Source: Sphingomonas sp.
GTDB taxonomy: Bacteria > Pseudomonadota > Alphaproteobacteria > Sphingomonadales > Sphingomonadaceae
NCBI RefSeq assembly: GCF_017304635.1
Contig: NZ_JAFKMA010000001.1
Coordinates: 1,302,001 to 1,366,000, forward strand
Direction of reading: 5' to 3'
DNA length: 64,000 nt
Position numbers and translations under genes: made by a program. The notes below the pieces were generated by a model. It had not been told where the DNA came from. It worked only from the letters and a program-made list of their open reading frames with translations, and did not search any database. Position 1 is the first letter of the stretch. Each line of letters starts with the position of its first letter. This document shows positions 8,893 to 17,533 of this stretch, in pieces.

Positions 8893-11586
8893 ATGACTGC
8901 TTTCATTCGTCCGGCGTCGCGCACCCGTATCGCGCTGGCCATCGGCGTCAGCGCCGGGGCGCTGCTGCTCGGCGGCGGCACCGCCTTCGCGCAGACCGCC
9001 GCGACCTCGACGCCCGATGCGACGGCGCAGGACACGGCCGACGCGCCGGCGACCGGCGACATCGTCGTCACCGGCTTCCGTGCCGCTTTGGGCAAGGCGA
9101 CGGCCAAGAAGAAGAACGCCGAGACGGTGATCGAATCGGTCTCGGCCGAAGACATCGGCAAGCTGCCCGACAACGGCATCGGCGAATCGATCGCGCGACT
9201 GCCCGGCATCTCGTCGCAGCGGAATGCGGGTCGCGCCAACATCATCTCGATCCGCGGTTTTGGTCCGGACTTCTCGACCACCACGCTGAACGGTCGCCAG
9301 CAGACCACCACCAACGACAGCCGCGCGGTCGAGTTCGACCAGTATCCGTCGGAAATCCTGTCGGGCGTCGACGTGTACAAGACGGCGGAGGCGGATCACA
9401 CCGCCGGCGGCCTGGTCGGCAGCATCGACCTGCGCACCGTCCGCCCGCTCGAAGTCAGCCACCGCGTCCTCGCGATCGGCGCGCGCGGCACTTATGTCGA
9501 CCAGAAGATCGACCCGAATTCGAGCGACAAGGGCTATCGCGCCTACGCGACCTTCGTCGACAAGTTCATGGACGACCGGCTGGGCGTCGCGATCTCGGCG
9601 GCGTACACCGACGAGCCGTACCAGACCCGCGACTTCAACGCCTGGGGCTATGGCGGCTATCCGGGCGGCGGCACCGGCATGAACGGCATCAAGACCTGGT
9701 CGGAAACCGACAAGCTGAAGCGGTTCGGCACCAACGCAACCGTCCAGGCGCAGATGAGCGACAACTTCCTGGTCACGATCGACGGTTTCTATTCGCACTT
9801 CGTCGATCGCGTCGACCAGCGCGGTTTCGAAATGCCGTTCAACTGCGGCGGCGGCTGCGGTCACGACGCGATCTCGAACGTGAAGACCAACAGCAACGGC
9901 CTGGTCACCGCCGCGACCATCGCCGGGACGCCGCTGATCGAGAATTACGCCAACGACCGCACCGCCGACCAATATTCGATTGGCTGGAACATGGCGTGGG
10001 ACAACCACGACGGCTGGAAGGCGACGGGCGACCTCAGCTGGTCGCGCACGGTCCGCAAGGACAGCTCGATCCAGACGACCGCCGGCCTCGGCCGCGCGCT
10101 CGCCAACCCGACCGCGATCGTGTCGTACGTCGTGACCCCGACGGGTCCGCAGTTCACCAGCAACTATAACGGCGCGAGCTCCGCGCTGGTGCTGACCGAC
10201 GTTGAGGGCTGGAGCGGATCGCCGGTCCAGGCCGGCTATTCGAACCTGCGCAACACCAAGGACGACCTGGTCGAAGCGAAGCTGGAGGTCGAGCGCGAGA
10301 TCGGCGGCTTCGTGAAGTCGATCAAGGTCGGGGCGGACTTCACCACCCGGACCAAGACGCTGAACGCCAACGAAGGCTTCCTCAGCCCGCCGAACGGCGC
10401 CACTACCGCGGCGATCCCGTCGAACCTGCTGCTGACGCCGGTGTCGCTCGACCGCGGGCTCGGCAACATCATCGCCTACGACCCGCGGACGCTCGTCGCC
10501 AACGGCGTGCTCGTCTACATCCCGAACAGCTACGGCACGACCAAGGGCTACGGCATCGACGAAGACGTGCTGACGCCCTATGCGATGGCGACGCTGAACG
10601 GCCAGCTGGGCGGTGCCACGCTGACCGGCAATATCGGCGTGCAGGGCGTACACACCAGCGTCCTGTCGAGCGGCCAGACCTATCTGCCGGTCAAGGACGA
10701 TTACTGGATGGTCCTGCCCAGCATGAACCTGGCGCTGCGCACCAACAGCGACTTCGTGATCCGCTTCGCCGCGTCGAAGGAATATATGCGGCCGCGCATG
10801 GACCAGTTGAACAACGTCGTCAGCTTCGGTGTCGACACGACGCGCAGCCCGGCGATCTACAGCGGCGGCGGCGGCAATCCGTTGCTGCGGCCGTACCAGG
10901 CATGGGCGTTCGACCTGAACTTCGAGAAGTATTTCGGCTCGAAGGGCTATCTCGCGCTGCAGACGTTCTACAAGGACATCACCACCTATATCGATCCGAG
11001 CGCATTCGACCTGAACTTCGACTATTCGGGCTTCCCGAAGCCGGGCGGTCAGGTGCCGTCATCGCCGATCGGTCAGTTCAGCGGCCCGGTGAACACGCAT
11101 GGCGGCCACCTGTACGGCGCCGAAATCGCCGGGACGCTGCCGTTCGACGTGTTCTCGAGCGCGCTGGCGGGCTTCGGCCTGACCGGCGGTGGCGGCTACA
11201 CCATCACCAAGGTGTACGACTTCAAGGGTCAGGTGACGACGATCCCGGGCTATTCGAAGTGGGTCGGCAGCATCACCGCCTTCTATGAAGGGCACGGCTT
11301 CAGCGTCCGCGGCAGCATGCGCTATCGCTCGTCGTTCCTCGGCGACTTCGCGCTCTACAGCGGCGGGCTCGATCGCCAGAAGGTGCTGGCGGAGACGATC
11401 TACGATGCGCAGATCGGCTACGATTTCCCGAAGACGTCGGCGCTCGGCGGGCTGTCGCTCTATATCCAGGGCCAGAACCTGACCAACACGCGCTCGGCGA
11501 CGCTCGGCTCGACCGATCCGCTGTCGTTCCTGAAGTATCAGAGCTACGGGCGCCGCTTCGTCGGCGGGTTCACCTTCAAGTTCTGA
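8893..11586 (+). CDS. TonB-dependent receptor, probable maltodextrin outer-membrane transporter (MalA-like)
   Basis: 897 residues. A signal peptide ends near AFAQ (about residue 34), then the TonB-box region GDIVVTG (55-61), a plug domain (IGESIARLPGISSQR, ISIRGFGPDFSTTTLNGR) and a beta-barrel to the terminal Phe (GGFTFKF). The first amphipathic stretches belong to the large TonB receptors that sphingomonads, caulobacters and xanthomonads use for oligosaccharides. Start chosen at the ATG at 8893, preceded by GGGGAGG at 8881-8887; the reading frame extends upstream without a signal peptide. It heads the starch/maltodextrin operon and sits opposite the LacI gene; the Caulobacter counterpart MalA imports maltodextrins. 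Substrate inferred from the operon. Confidence 0.93.
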   Translation: MTAFIRPASRTRIALAIGVSAGALLLGGGTAFAQTAATSTPDATAQDTADAPATGDIVVTGFRAALGKATAKKKNAETVIESVSAEDIGKLPDNGIGESIARLPGISSQRNAGRANIISIRGFGPDFSTTTLNGRQQTTTNDSRAVEFDQYPSEILSGVDVYKTAEADHTAGGLVGSIDLRTVRPLEVSHRVLAIGARGTYVDQKIDPNSSDKGYRAYATFVDKFMDDRLGVAISAAYTDEPYQTRDFNAWGYGGYPGGGTGMNGIKTWSETDKLKRFGTNATVQAQMSDNFLVTIDGFYSHFVDRVDQRGFEMPFNCGGGCGHDAISNVKTNSNGLVTAATIAGTPLIENYANDRTADQYSIGWNMAWDNHDGWKATGDLSWSRTVRKDSSIQTTAGLGRALANPTAIVSYVVTPTGPQFTSNYNGASSALVLTDVEGWSGSPVQAGYSNLRNTKDDLVEAKLEVEREIGGFVKSIKVGADFTTRTKTLNANEGFLSPPNGATTAAIPSNLLLTPVSLDRGLGNIIAYDPRTLVANGVLVYIPNSYGTTKGYGIDEDVLTPYAMATLNGQLGGATLTGNIGVQGVHTSVLSSGQTYLPVKDDYWMVLPSMNLALRTNSDFVIRFAASKEYMRPRMDQLNNVVSFGVDTTRSPAIYSGGGGNPLLRPYQAWAFDLNFEKYFGSKGYLALQTFYKDITTYIDPSAFDLNFDYSGFPKPGGQVPSSPIGQFSGPVNTHGGHLYGAEIAGTLPFDVFSSALAGFGLTGGGGYTITKVYDFKGQVTTIPGYSKWVGSITAFYEGHGFSVRGSMRYRSSFLGDFALYSGGLDRQKVLAETIYDAQIGYDFPKTSALGGLSLYIQGQNLTNTRSATLGSTDPLSFLKYQSYGRRFVGGFTFKF

Positions 11587-11644
11587 TCCGTATCTGGCCC
11601 CGCCGGGTTGCGCCGGCGGGGCCGATCGTTTCTGAAGGTCGCGC

Positions 11645-13177
11645 ATGAGCCATTCCGCGCCCCTCGACCCCGCCCCGTTCCGGATCGTCATCGCCGGTGG
11701 CGGGACGGCGGGATGGACGGCCGCGGCGACGTGCGCGCGGTTCCTCGGCAACCGCGCGACGATCTCCCTGGTCGAATCGGACGCGATCGGCACGATCGGC
11801 GTCGGCGAGGCGACCATCCCGCAGATCCACAATCTGCTGATCGGGCTGGGGCTCGACCAGGCCGAGTTCCTGCGCCGCACCAACGCCAGCTTCAAGCTGG
11901 GGATCGAGTTCGTCGACTGGCGGCGGGTGGGACATTCGTACGTCCATAGCTTCGGCACGGTCGGGCGCGGGGTCGGGCTGATCCCGTTCCGCCAACTCTG
12001 GCTGCGCGGACGTGCGCTGGGCGTCGCGGGCGATTACGGCGACTATAGCGCCAACGTCGCCGCCGCCCGGCGCGGCAAGTTCGTGATCGGCGACGGGCGC
12101 GACCGCAACCTGCCCGACCTCGCCTACGCCTATCATTTCGACGCGACGTTGTTCGCCGCGATGTTGCGCGACTATGCCGAGGCGAACGGGGTGTGCCGGG
12201 TCGAGGGGACGATCGCCAGTGTCGAACGCAACGGCGCGAGCGGCGACATCCGCGCGCTGACGCTAGACGGCGGGCGCGCGGTCGTAGGCGATCTGTTCCT
12301 CGACTGTACGGGTTTTCGCAGCCTCCTGCTCGGCCAGGCGCTCGACGTGCCGTTCGTCGACTGGCGGCGCTACCTGCCCTGCGACACCGCGCTCGCCGTG
12401 CCGTGCGCGAACAGCGGCCCCTTGCGGCCCTATACCCAGTCGATCGCGCGGCCCGCGGGGTGGCAATGGCGTATTCCGCTCCAGCATCGCACCGGCAACG
12501 GCCACGTCTTCGCGTCCGAGTTCATGTCGGTCGATGAAGCGAGCGTGCTGCTGCTCGCCAATCTGGAGGGCGAGCCCCTCGCCGATCCGCGGCCGATCCG
12601 CTTCACCACCGGGCATCGGCGGGAGTTCTGGGCGGCCAATTGCGTCGGGCTCGGGCTGGCGGCGGGGTTCATGGAGCCGCTGGAATCGACCAGCATCCAC
12701 CTCGTCCAGTCGGCACTGGGGCGATTGCTCAACGTCCTGCCGCGCGACCTCACCGACCTCGCCACCGCGCGCGACACGTTCAACCGGCTGTCGACGATCG
12801 AGTGGCAGCGGGTGCGCGATTTCCTGGTACTGCATTACGTCGCCAACGATCGCGTCGGCGAGCCGTTCTGGGACCATTGCCGTCACATCGATCTGCCCGC
12901 GACGTTGGCGGAGAAGATCGCGTTGTTCGAAGAATCGGGCGCGTTCGTGCGCGAGGAGGACGAACTGTTCCTCGACGACAGCTGGGGACAGGTGATGCTG
13001 GGCCAGGGCATCGAACCGCGGAGCTGGTCCCCACTCGCCGACAATGTCGCGGGCGCCGAGATCGGGCCGTTCCTCGATACCCTTGCCCGGGCAGCTCGCG
13101 TCCGCGCCGACGCCATGCCCGACCACCGTTCCTTCATCGCCGCGATGACCGGCGCAAAAGCCGAGTCAGCCGCATGA
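11645..13177 (+). CDS. Flavin-dependent halogenase-like protein (tryptophan halogenase family), copy 1
   Basis: 510 residues. FAD-binding GGGTAGW at 18-24, the lysine that forms the oxidant in true halogenases at Lys84 (ASFKLGIEF), and the WxWxIP signature at Trp273 (WQWRIP), which blocks ordinary monooxygenation. The chloride-site motif Fx.Px.Sx.G reads FMEPLESTS (342-350): Ser348 is present but the terminal Gly is Ser. Homologues of this type commonly sit beside TonB receptors, and the characterised BrvH and Xanthomonas enzymes of that group halogenate indole rather than tryptophan. It starts 58 bp after the receptor gene; the next gene overlaps it by 4 nt. A flavin-dependent halogenase fold is nearly certain; the substrate is unknown. 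Confidence 0.88.
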   Translation: MSHSAPLDPAPFRIVIAGGGTAGWTAAATCARFLGNRATISLVESDAIGTIGVGEATIPQIHNLLIGLGLDQAEFLRRTNASFKLGIEFVDWRRVGHSYVHSFGTVGRGVGLIPFRQLWLRGRALGVAGDYGDYSANVAAARRGKFVIGDGRDRNLPDLAYAYHFDATLFAAMLRDYAEANGVCRVEGTIASVERNGASGDIRALTLDGGRAVVGDLFLDCTGFRSLLLGQALDVPFVDWRRYLPCDTALAVPCANSGPLRPYTQSIARPAGWQWRIPLQHRTGNGHVFASEFMSVDEASVLLLANLEGEPLADPRPIRFTTGHRREFWAANCVGLGLAAGFMEPLESTSIHLVQSALGRLLNVLPRDLTDLATARDTFNRLSTIEWQRVRDFLVLHYVANDRVGEPFWDHCRHIDLPATLAEKIALFEESGAFVREEDELFLDDSWGQVMLGQGIEPRSWSPLADNVAGAEIGPFLDTLARAARVRADAMPDHRSFIAAMTGAKAESAA

Positions 13178-15003
13178 TCCGTACCGCCTCTCTCACTTTC
13201 CTGCTCGCCGCGACCGCGTTGCCGGCTTTCCCCGCCCCGGCCCAGATCGCGCCGGCCGCCGCGTCCTATCGCGACCGCTTGCCGCAGGATGAGGTGATCT
13301 ATTTCCTGCTGCCCGACCGGTTCGAGAATGGCGATCCCGCGAACGATCGCGGCGGCCTGAGCGGCGACCGGCTGCGCACCGGCTACGATCCGACCGCCAA
13401 GGGCTTCTATCACGGCGGCGACCTGAAGGGGCTCGTCAAGCGGCTCGATTATATCCAGGCGCTCGGCGCGACCGCGATCTGGGTCGGGCCGATTTTCAAG
13501 AACAAGCCCGTCCAGGGCCCGCCCGGCAACGAAAGCGCGGGCTATCACGGCTATTGGATCATCGACTTCACGACGGTCGATCCGCACCTGGGCACCGACG
13601 CGGACTTCAAGGCGCTGGTCGATGCGGCGCACGCGCGCGGGATGAAGGTCTATATGGACATCATCGTCAACCACACCGCCGACGTCATCAAGTATCGCGA
13701 ATGCGTGCCCGATCAGCATTGCGCCTACCACAGCCGCGCCGATTATCCGTATCAGCGCCGGGGCGGAGTGAACGGCGCGCCGATCAACCCTGGTTTCGCC
13801 GGCGACGGCGTCCAGACGCGTGAGAACTTCGCCAAGCTGACCGACCCGAATTATGCCTACACGCCCTACATTCCGAAGGGCGAGGAGCATGCGAAGACGC
13901 CGGCCTGGCTGAACGACGTCACGCTCTATCACAATCGCGGCGATTCCGATTTCTATGGCGAGGATTCGCAGCTCGGCGACTTTTCCGGCCTCGACGATTT
14001 GATGACCGAGAATCCGAAGGTCGTCAGCGGCATGATCGATATCTTCGGCGGCTGGATCGACCGGTTCGGCGTCGACGGATTCCGCATCGACACGGCACAG
14101 CACGTGAACCCCGAATTCTGGCAGGCGTTCGTCCCCGCGATGCGCGCCCGCGCCGCGGCGAAGGGCATCCCCAATTTCCACATCTTCGGCGAAGTCGCGA
14201 CCGATCAGCTCGACCCGGCCCGCCTCGCCGAGCATACCCGCGTCGACGGCTTGCCCGCCGTGCTCGACTTCGCGTTCGCTCGCGCGGTGGTGGATACGGT
14301 CGGAGCCGGCGCCGGCACCAGCGAGCTGTTCCGCCTGTTCTTCGCCGACCCGATCTACGAAGGCGGGGCGGCCGGCGCCATGCAGTTGCCGACGTTCCTC
14401 GGCAATCACGATGCCGGACGGTTCGCGATGTTCGTTCGGCAGGGCATGCCCAAGGCGAGCGACGACGAGGTCCTGAAGCGCGTCGAGCTCGGCTATGCCA
14501 TGCTGCTGACGCTGCGCGGCGTGCCGACCATCTATTATGGCGACGAGCAGGGTTTCGTCGGCACTGGTGGTGACCAGCTGGCGCGCGAGGACATGTTCGG
14601 GAGCAAGGTCGCGGTCTATAACACCGACCGCCTGCTCGGCACGACCAAGACGACCGCGACGCCCAGCTTCGGGATGGACCATCCGCTGTTCAAGGAGATT
14701 GCCGCTTTGGCGCGCGTGCGGACCAGCCACCCCGCGCTCACCCGCGGCCGCCAGGTCGTGCGCACGTTCGGCGAGAAGCCGGGCCTGTTCGCCATCTCCC
14801 GCTTCGACCCGACCAGCGGACGCGAGATCCTGCTCGCGTTCAACACCTCGACCAGCCCGATCACGCAAAACGTGCTGGTCGAGACGCGGTCGGCCGCTTT
14901 CACCACGCTCGCCGGCCAGTGCGCCGCCACCGCGAGCGCACCGGGCAGCGTCAGCGTCACCCTGCCCGCCTTGGGCTATGCCGTCTGCGAGGCCCGGCCG
15001 TGA
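13174..15003 (+). CDS. Secreted GH13 alpha-amylase
   Basis: 609 residues. N-terminal signal peptide (MIRTASLTFLLAATALPAFPAPAQ), then a GH13 barrel: IYFLLPDRFENGD near the start, MDIIVNHTAD (region I), nucleophile Asp306 in GFRIDTAQH, acid/base Glu340 in IFGEVAT, and transition-state Asp413 in FLGNHDAGR, followed by a C-terminal beta domain. It hydrolyses alpha-1,4 glucan, probably in the periplasm or at the cell surface, feeding the receptor and permease of the locus. The ATG overlaps the TGA of the preceding halogenase-like gene (ATGA), and the frame upstream of it is only the halogenase shadow, so the start is well fixed. Confidence 0.95.
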   Translation: MIRTASLTFLLAATALPAFPAPAQIAPAAASYRDRLPQDEVIYFLLPDRFENGDPANDRGGLSGDRLRTGYDPTAKGFYHGGDLKGLVKRLDYIQALGATAIWVGPIFKNKPVQGPPGNESAGYHGYWIIDFTTVDPHLGTDADFKALVDAAHARGMKVYMDIIVNHTADVIKYRECVPDQHCAYHSRADYPYQRRGGVNGAPINPGFAGDGVQTRENFAKLTDPNYAYTPYIPKGEEHAKTPAWLNDVTLYHNRGDSDFYGEDSQLGDFSGLDDLMTENPKVVSGMIDIFGGWIDRFGVDGFRIDTAQHVNPEFWQAFVPAMRARAAAKGIPNFHIFGEVATDQLDPARLAEHTRVDGLPAVLDFAFARAVVDTVGAGAGTSELFRLFFADPIYEGGAAGAMQLPTFLGNHDAGRFAMFVRQGMPKASDDEVLKRVELGYAMLLTLRGVPTIYYGDEQGFVGTGGDQLAREDMFGSKVAVYNTDRLLGTTKTTATPSFGMDHPLFKEIAALARVRTSHPALTRGRQVVRTFGEKPGLFAISRFDPTSGREILLAFNTSTSPITQNVLVETRSAAFTTLAGQCAATASAPGSVSVTLPALGYAVCEARP

Positions 15004-16625
15004 ACGAGCTTGCCAGCATCGCCAGGGCGGACGCGACCACGCGCGAGTGGTGGCGCGGGGCAGCGATCTACCAGATCTATCCGCGCAGCTTCGCCGATTC
15101 GAACGGCGACGGGATCGGCGACCTGGCCGGGATCACCGCACATCTCGATCATGTCGCGTCGCTGGGGGTGGACGGCGTCTGGCTGTCGCCGTTCTTCACC
15201 TCGCCGATGGCCGATTTCGGGTATGACGTGGCGGATTATTGCGACGTCGACCCGATCTTCGGGACGCTCGCCGATTTCGACGCATTGATCGCCCGCGCGC
15301 ATGCGCTGGGGCTGCGCGTCATCATCGACCAGGTCTATTCGCACACGTCCGACGCGCATGCCTGGTTTACGGAGAGCCGCGCCGACCGCACCAACGCTCG
15401 CGCCGACTGGTATGTCTGGGCCGACGCCAAGCCCGACGGCAGCCCGCCGACGAACTGGCAATCGGTATTCGGCGGTCCCGCCTGGACGTGGGACGCGCGG
15501 CGCGGCCAATATTACATGCACAACTTCCTGAGCGCGCAGCCGCAGCTGAACGGCCACAATCCGGCCGTGCAGGATGCGTTGCTCGCGACGGCGAGGTTCT
15601 GGCTCGACCGCGGCGTCGACGGCTTCCGGATCGACGCGATCAACTTCGCGATGCACGATCCCGAGATGCGCGACAATCCACCCGCGCCGCCCAGCAACGG
15701 CGTGCGCACGCGGCCGTTCGATTTCCAGCTCCACGTCCACAACCAGAGCCATCCCGACATTCCGGGTTTCCTCGAACGCGTGCGCGACCTGACCGACCGC
15801 TACGGCGCGCGGTTCACGGTTGCGGAGGTCGGCGGGCCGGCGCCGGAGGCGGAGATGCACGCCTTCACCGCCGATCAGCGCCGGCTCAATTCGGCCTATG
15901 GCTTCAACTTCCTCTATGCCGACACGCTGACGCCCGCGCTGGTGCGCGACGCGGTCGAGCAATGGCCGGACACGCCGGGCACGGGCTGGCCGAGCTGGGC
16001 GTTCGAGAATCACGACGCGCCGCGCGCGCTGTCGCGCTGGGTCGGGCCGGAGCATCGGGAAGCCTTTGGGCGATTGAAGGTGCTGTTGCTGACGTGCCTT
16101 CGCGGCAACATCTTCCTCTACCAGGGTGAAGAGCTCGGCCTGACTCAGGTCGACATCCCGTTCGACCGGCTGCGCGATCCCGAAGCGATCGCCAACTGGC
16201 CGCTGACGCTGTCGCGCGACGGCGCGCGTACGCCGATGCCGTGGACGGCTGACGCGCCGCAACTGGGCTTCTCCACGACCGAGCCGTGGTTGCCGGTCGG
16301 CGCCGATCACGCCGCGCTGGCGGTCGATCGGCAGGAGGCGACGGCGGACTCGCTGCTCGCGCTGACGCGGCACCTGCTCCACTGGCGGCGCGCGAGCGAC
16401 GCGCTGCTGACCGGCACGATGCGGATCGTCGAGGCCGCCGGGCCCCTCCTGGTGTTCGAGCGCGAGGTGCCAGGACAACGCCTGCTCTGCGTATTCAACA
16501 TCGGCGACGGCGAGATTGCGTGGCGGCCCGACCAGCCCGAGCGCTGGCGCGTGATCGAGCAGGTCAACGATGTGACCGACTGGTGCTTCGGCGCGTTCGC
16601 CGCTCTTGTCGCGGAGCGGGCATGA
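15000..16625 (+). CDS. GH13 alpha-glucosidase (oligosaccharide-cleaving, cytoplasmic type)
   Basis: 541 residues, no signal peptide. The start WWRGAAIYQIYPRSFADSNGDGIGDLAGI is diagnostic of the alpha-glucosidase/oligo-1,6-glucosidase group. Catalytic residues: Asp212 in GFRIDAINF, Glu276 in VAEVGG, Asp339 in ENHDAPR. It should split imported maltodextrins to glucose inside the cell. The start is a GTG at 15000 overlapping the amylase stop (GTGA); the next gene overlaps its stop the same way. Length is normal for the family. Confidence 0.94.
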   Translation: MNELASIARADATTREWWRGAAIYQIYPRSFADSNGDGIGDLAGITAHLDHVASLGVDGVWLSPFFTSPMADFGYDVADYCDVDPIFGTLADFDALIARAHALGLRVIIDQVYSHTSDAHAWFTESRADRTNARADWYVWADAKPDGSPPTNWQSVFGGPAWTWDARRGQYYMHNFLSAQPQLNGHNPAVQDALLATARFWLDRGVDGFRIDAINFAMHDPEMRDNPPAPPSNGVRTRPFDFQLHVHNQSHPDIPGFLERVRDLTDRYGARFTVAEVGGPAPEAEMHAFTADQRRLNSAYGFNFLYADTLTPALVRDAVEQWPDTPGTGWPSWAFENHDAPRALSRWVGPEHREAFGRLKVLLLTCLRGNIFLYQGEELGLTQVDIPFDRLRDPEAIANWPLTLSRDGARTPMPWTADAPQLGFSTTEPWLPVGADHAALAVDRQEATADSLLALTRHLLHWRRASDALLTGTMRIVEAAGPLLVFEREVPGQRLLCVFNIGDGEIAWRPDQPERWRVIEQVNDVTDWCFGAFAALVAERA

Positions 16626-17533
16626 TCCGCGCGCTCGCGATGCTGGTGCTCGCGCTGGTCGCGACACCCGCGCTGGCCGAGACCGCGCCCGACACCGGCC
16701 GCTTCGTCGAGATTCCGGCAGCGACCTCGACCCAGCCGGAGATCGCCGCACCCCACATCGTGGTCTGGCTCCCGCCCGGCTATGACGCGTCACGCCGCCG
16801 CTACGCCGTGGTCTACATGCACGACGGCCAGAACGTGTTCTTCCCCGAGCGATCGGCGTTCCACAAGGTGTGGGGCGCGGACAAGGCAGCGCTGCGCCTG
16901 ATCGCCGCCAAGCGCGTCGCGCCGTTCATCATCGTCGCGATCGATAACCCGCTCGGCGCGCGCTACCGCCAGTATTTCCCGCAAGGCATTTACGACATCG
17001 CCCCCGCCGACGTGCGCGCGGTGTTCGACAAGAGTGCCGGCGGCCCGATCACCGGCGACGCGTACCTCCGTTTCCTGGTCCGCGACCTGAAGCCGATGAT
17101 CGACCGCACCTACCGCACGCTACCCGACGCCGCGCACACCGCGATGGTCGGGTCGAGCATGGGCGGGCTCATCACCTGCTACGCGTTCGTGCGCTATCCC
17201 ACGGTGTTCGGTCGCGCCGGCTGCGTCTCGACGCACTGGCTACTGACGATGCCGACCGAGCTGCCGCCGCACGCCGACGTGCTGGGGCTGTGGAAGCGCT
17301 TCTTCGCCGCGCACCTGGGCAAGCCCGCCGGGCGCAAGCTGTGGATGGACCACGGGACCAAGACGCTCGACGCCAATTACGCGCCGTGGCAGGCGGCGAT
17401 CGACGCGGAACTGGTCCGGCTTGGCTGGCGCGAGGGCCGCGATTTCGCGAGCCGTACGTATCAGGGCGCCGCACACGAGGAGAATGCCTGGGCGGCACGG
17501 ATGGACGACATCTTCGCCTGGCTGCTCGGGTGA
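16622..17533 (+). CDS. Secreted alpha/beta hydrolase, esterase D-like
   Basis: 303 residues. Signal peptide MIRALAMLVLALVATPALA, then an alpha/beta hydrolase with VVYMHDGQNVF (oxyanion side), the nucleophile elbow GSSMGG with Ser179, and HEENAW near the C-terminus carrying the probable catalytic His. It resembles the esterase D / enterochelin-esterase group. Starts with ATGA overlap on the alpha-glucosidase stop and ends with a GTGA overlap into the next gene, so it is translationally coupled. A role in removing acyl groups from the glucan, or in processing a product of the halogenase-like enzymes, is possible but unproven. Confidence 0.85.
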   Translation: MIRALAMLVLALVATPALAETAPDTGRFVEIPAATSTQPEIAAPHIVVWLPPGYDASRRRYAVVYMHDGQNVFFPERSAFHKVWGADKAALRLIAAKRVAPFIIVAIDNPLGARYRQYFPQGIYDIAPADVRAVFDKSAGGPITGDAYLRFLVRDLKPMIDRTYRTLPDAAHTAMVGSSMGGLITCYAFVRYPTVFGRAGCVSTHWLLTMPTELPPHADVLGLWKRFFAAHLGKPAGRKLWMDHGTKTLDANYAPWQAAIDAELVRLGWREGRDFASRTYQGAAHEENAWAARMDDIFAWLLG

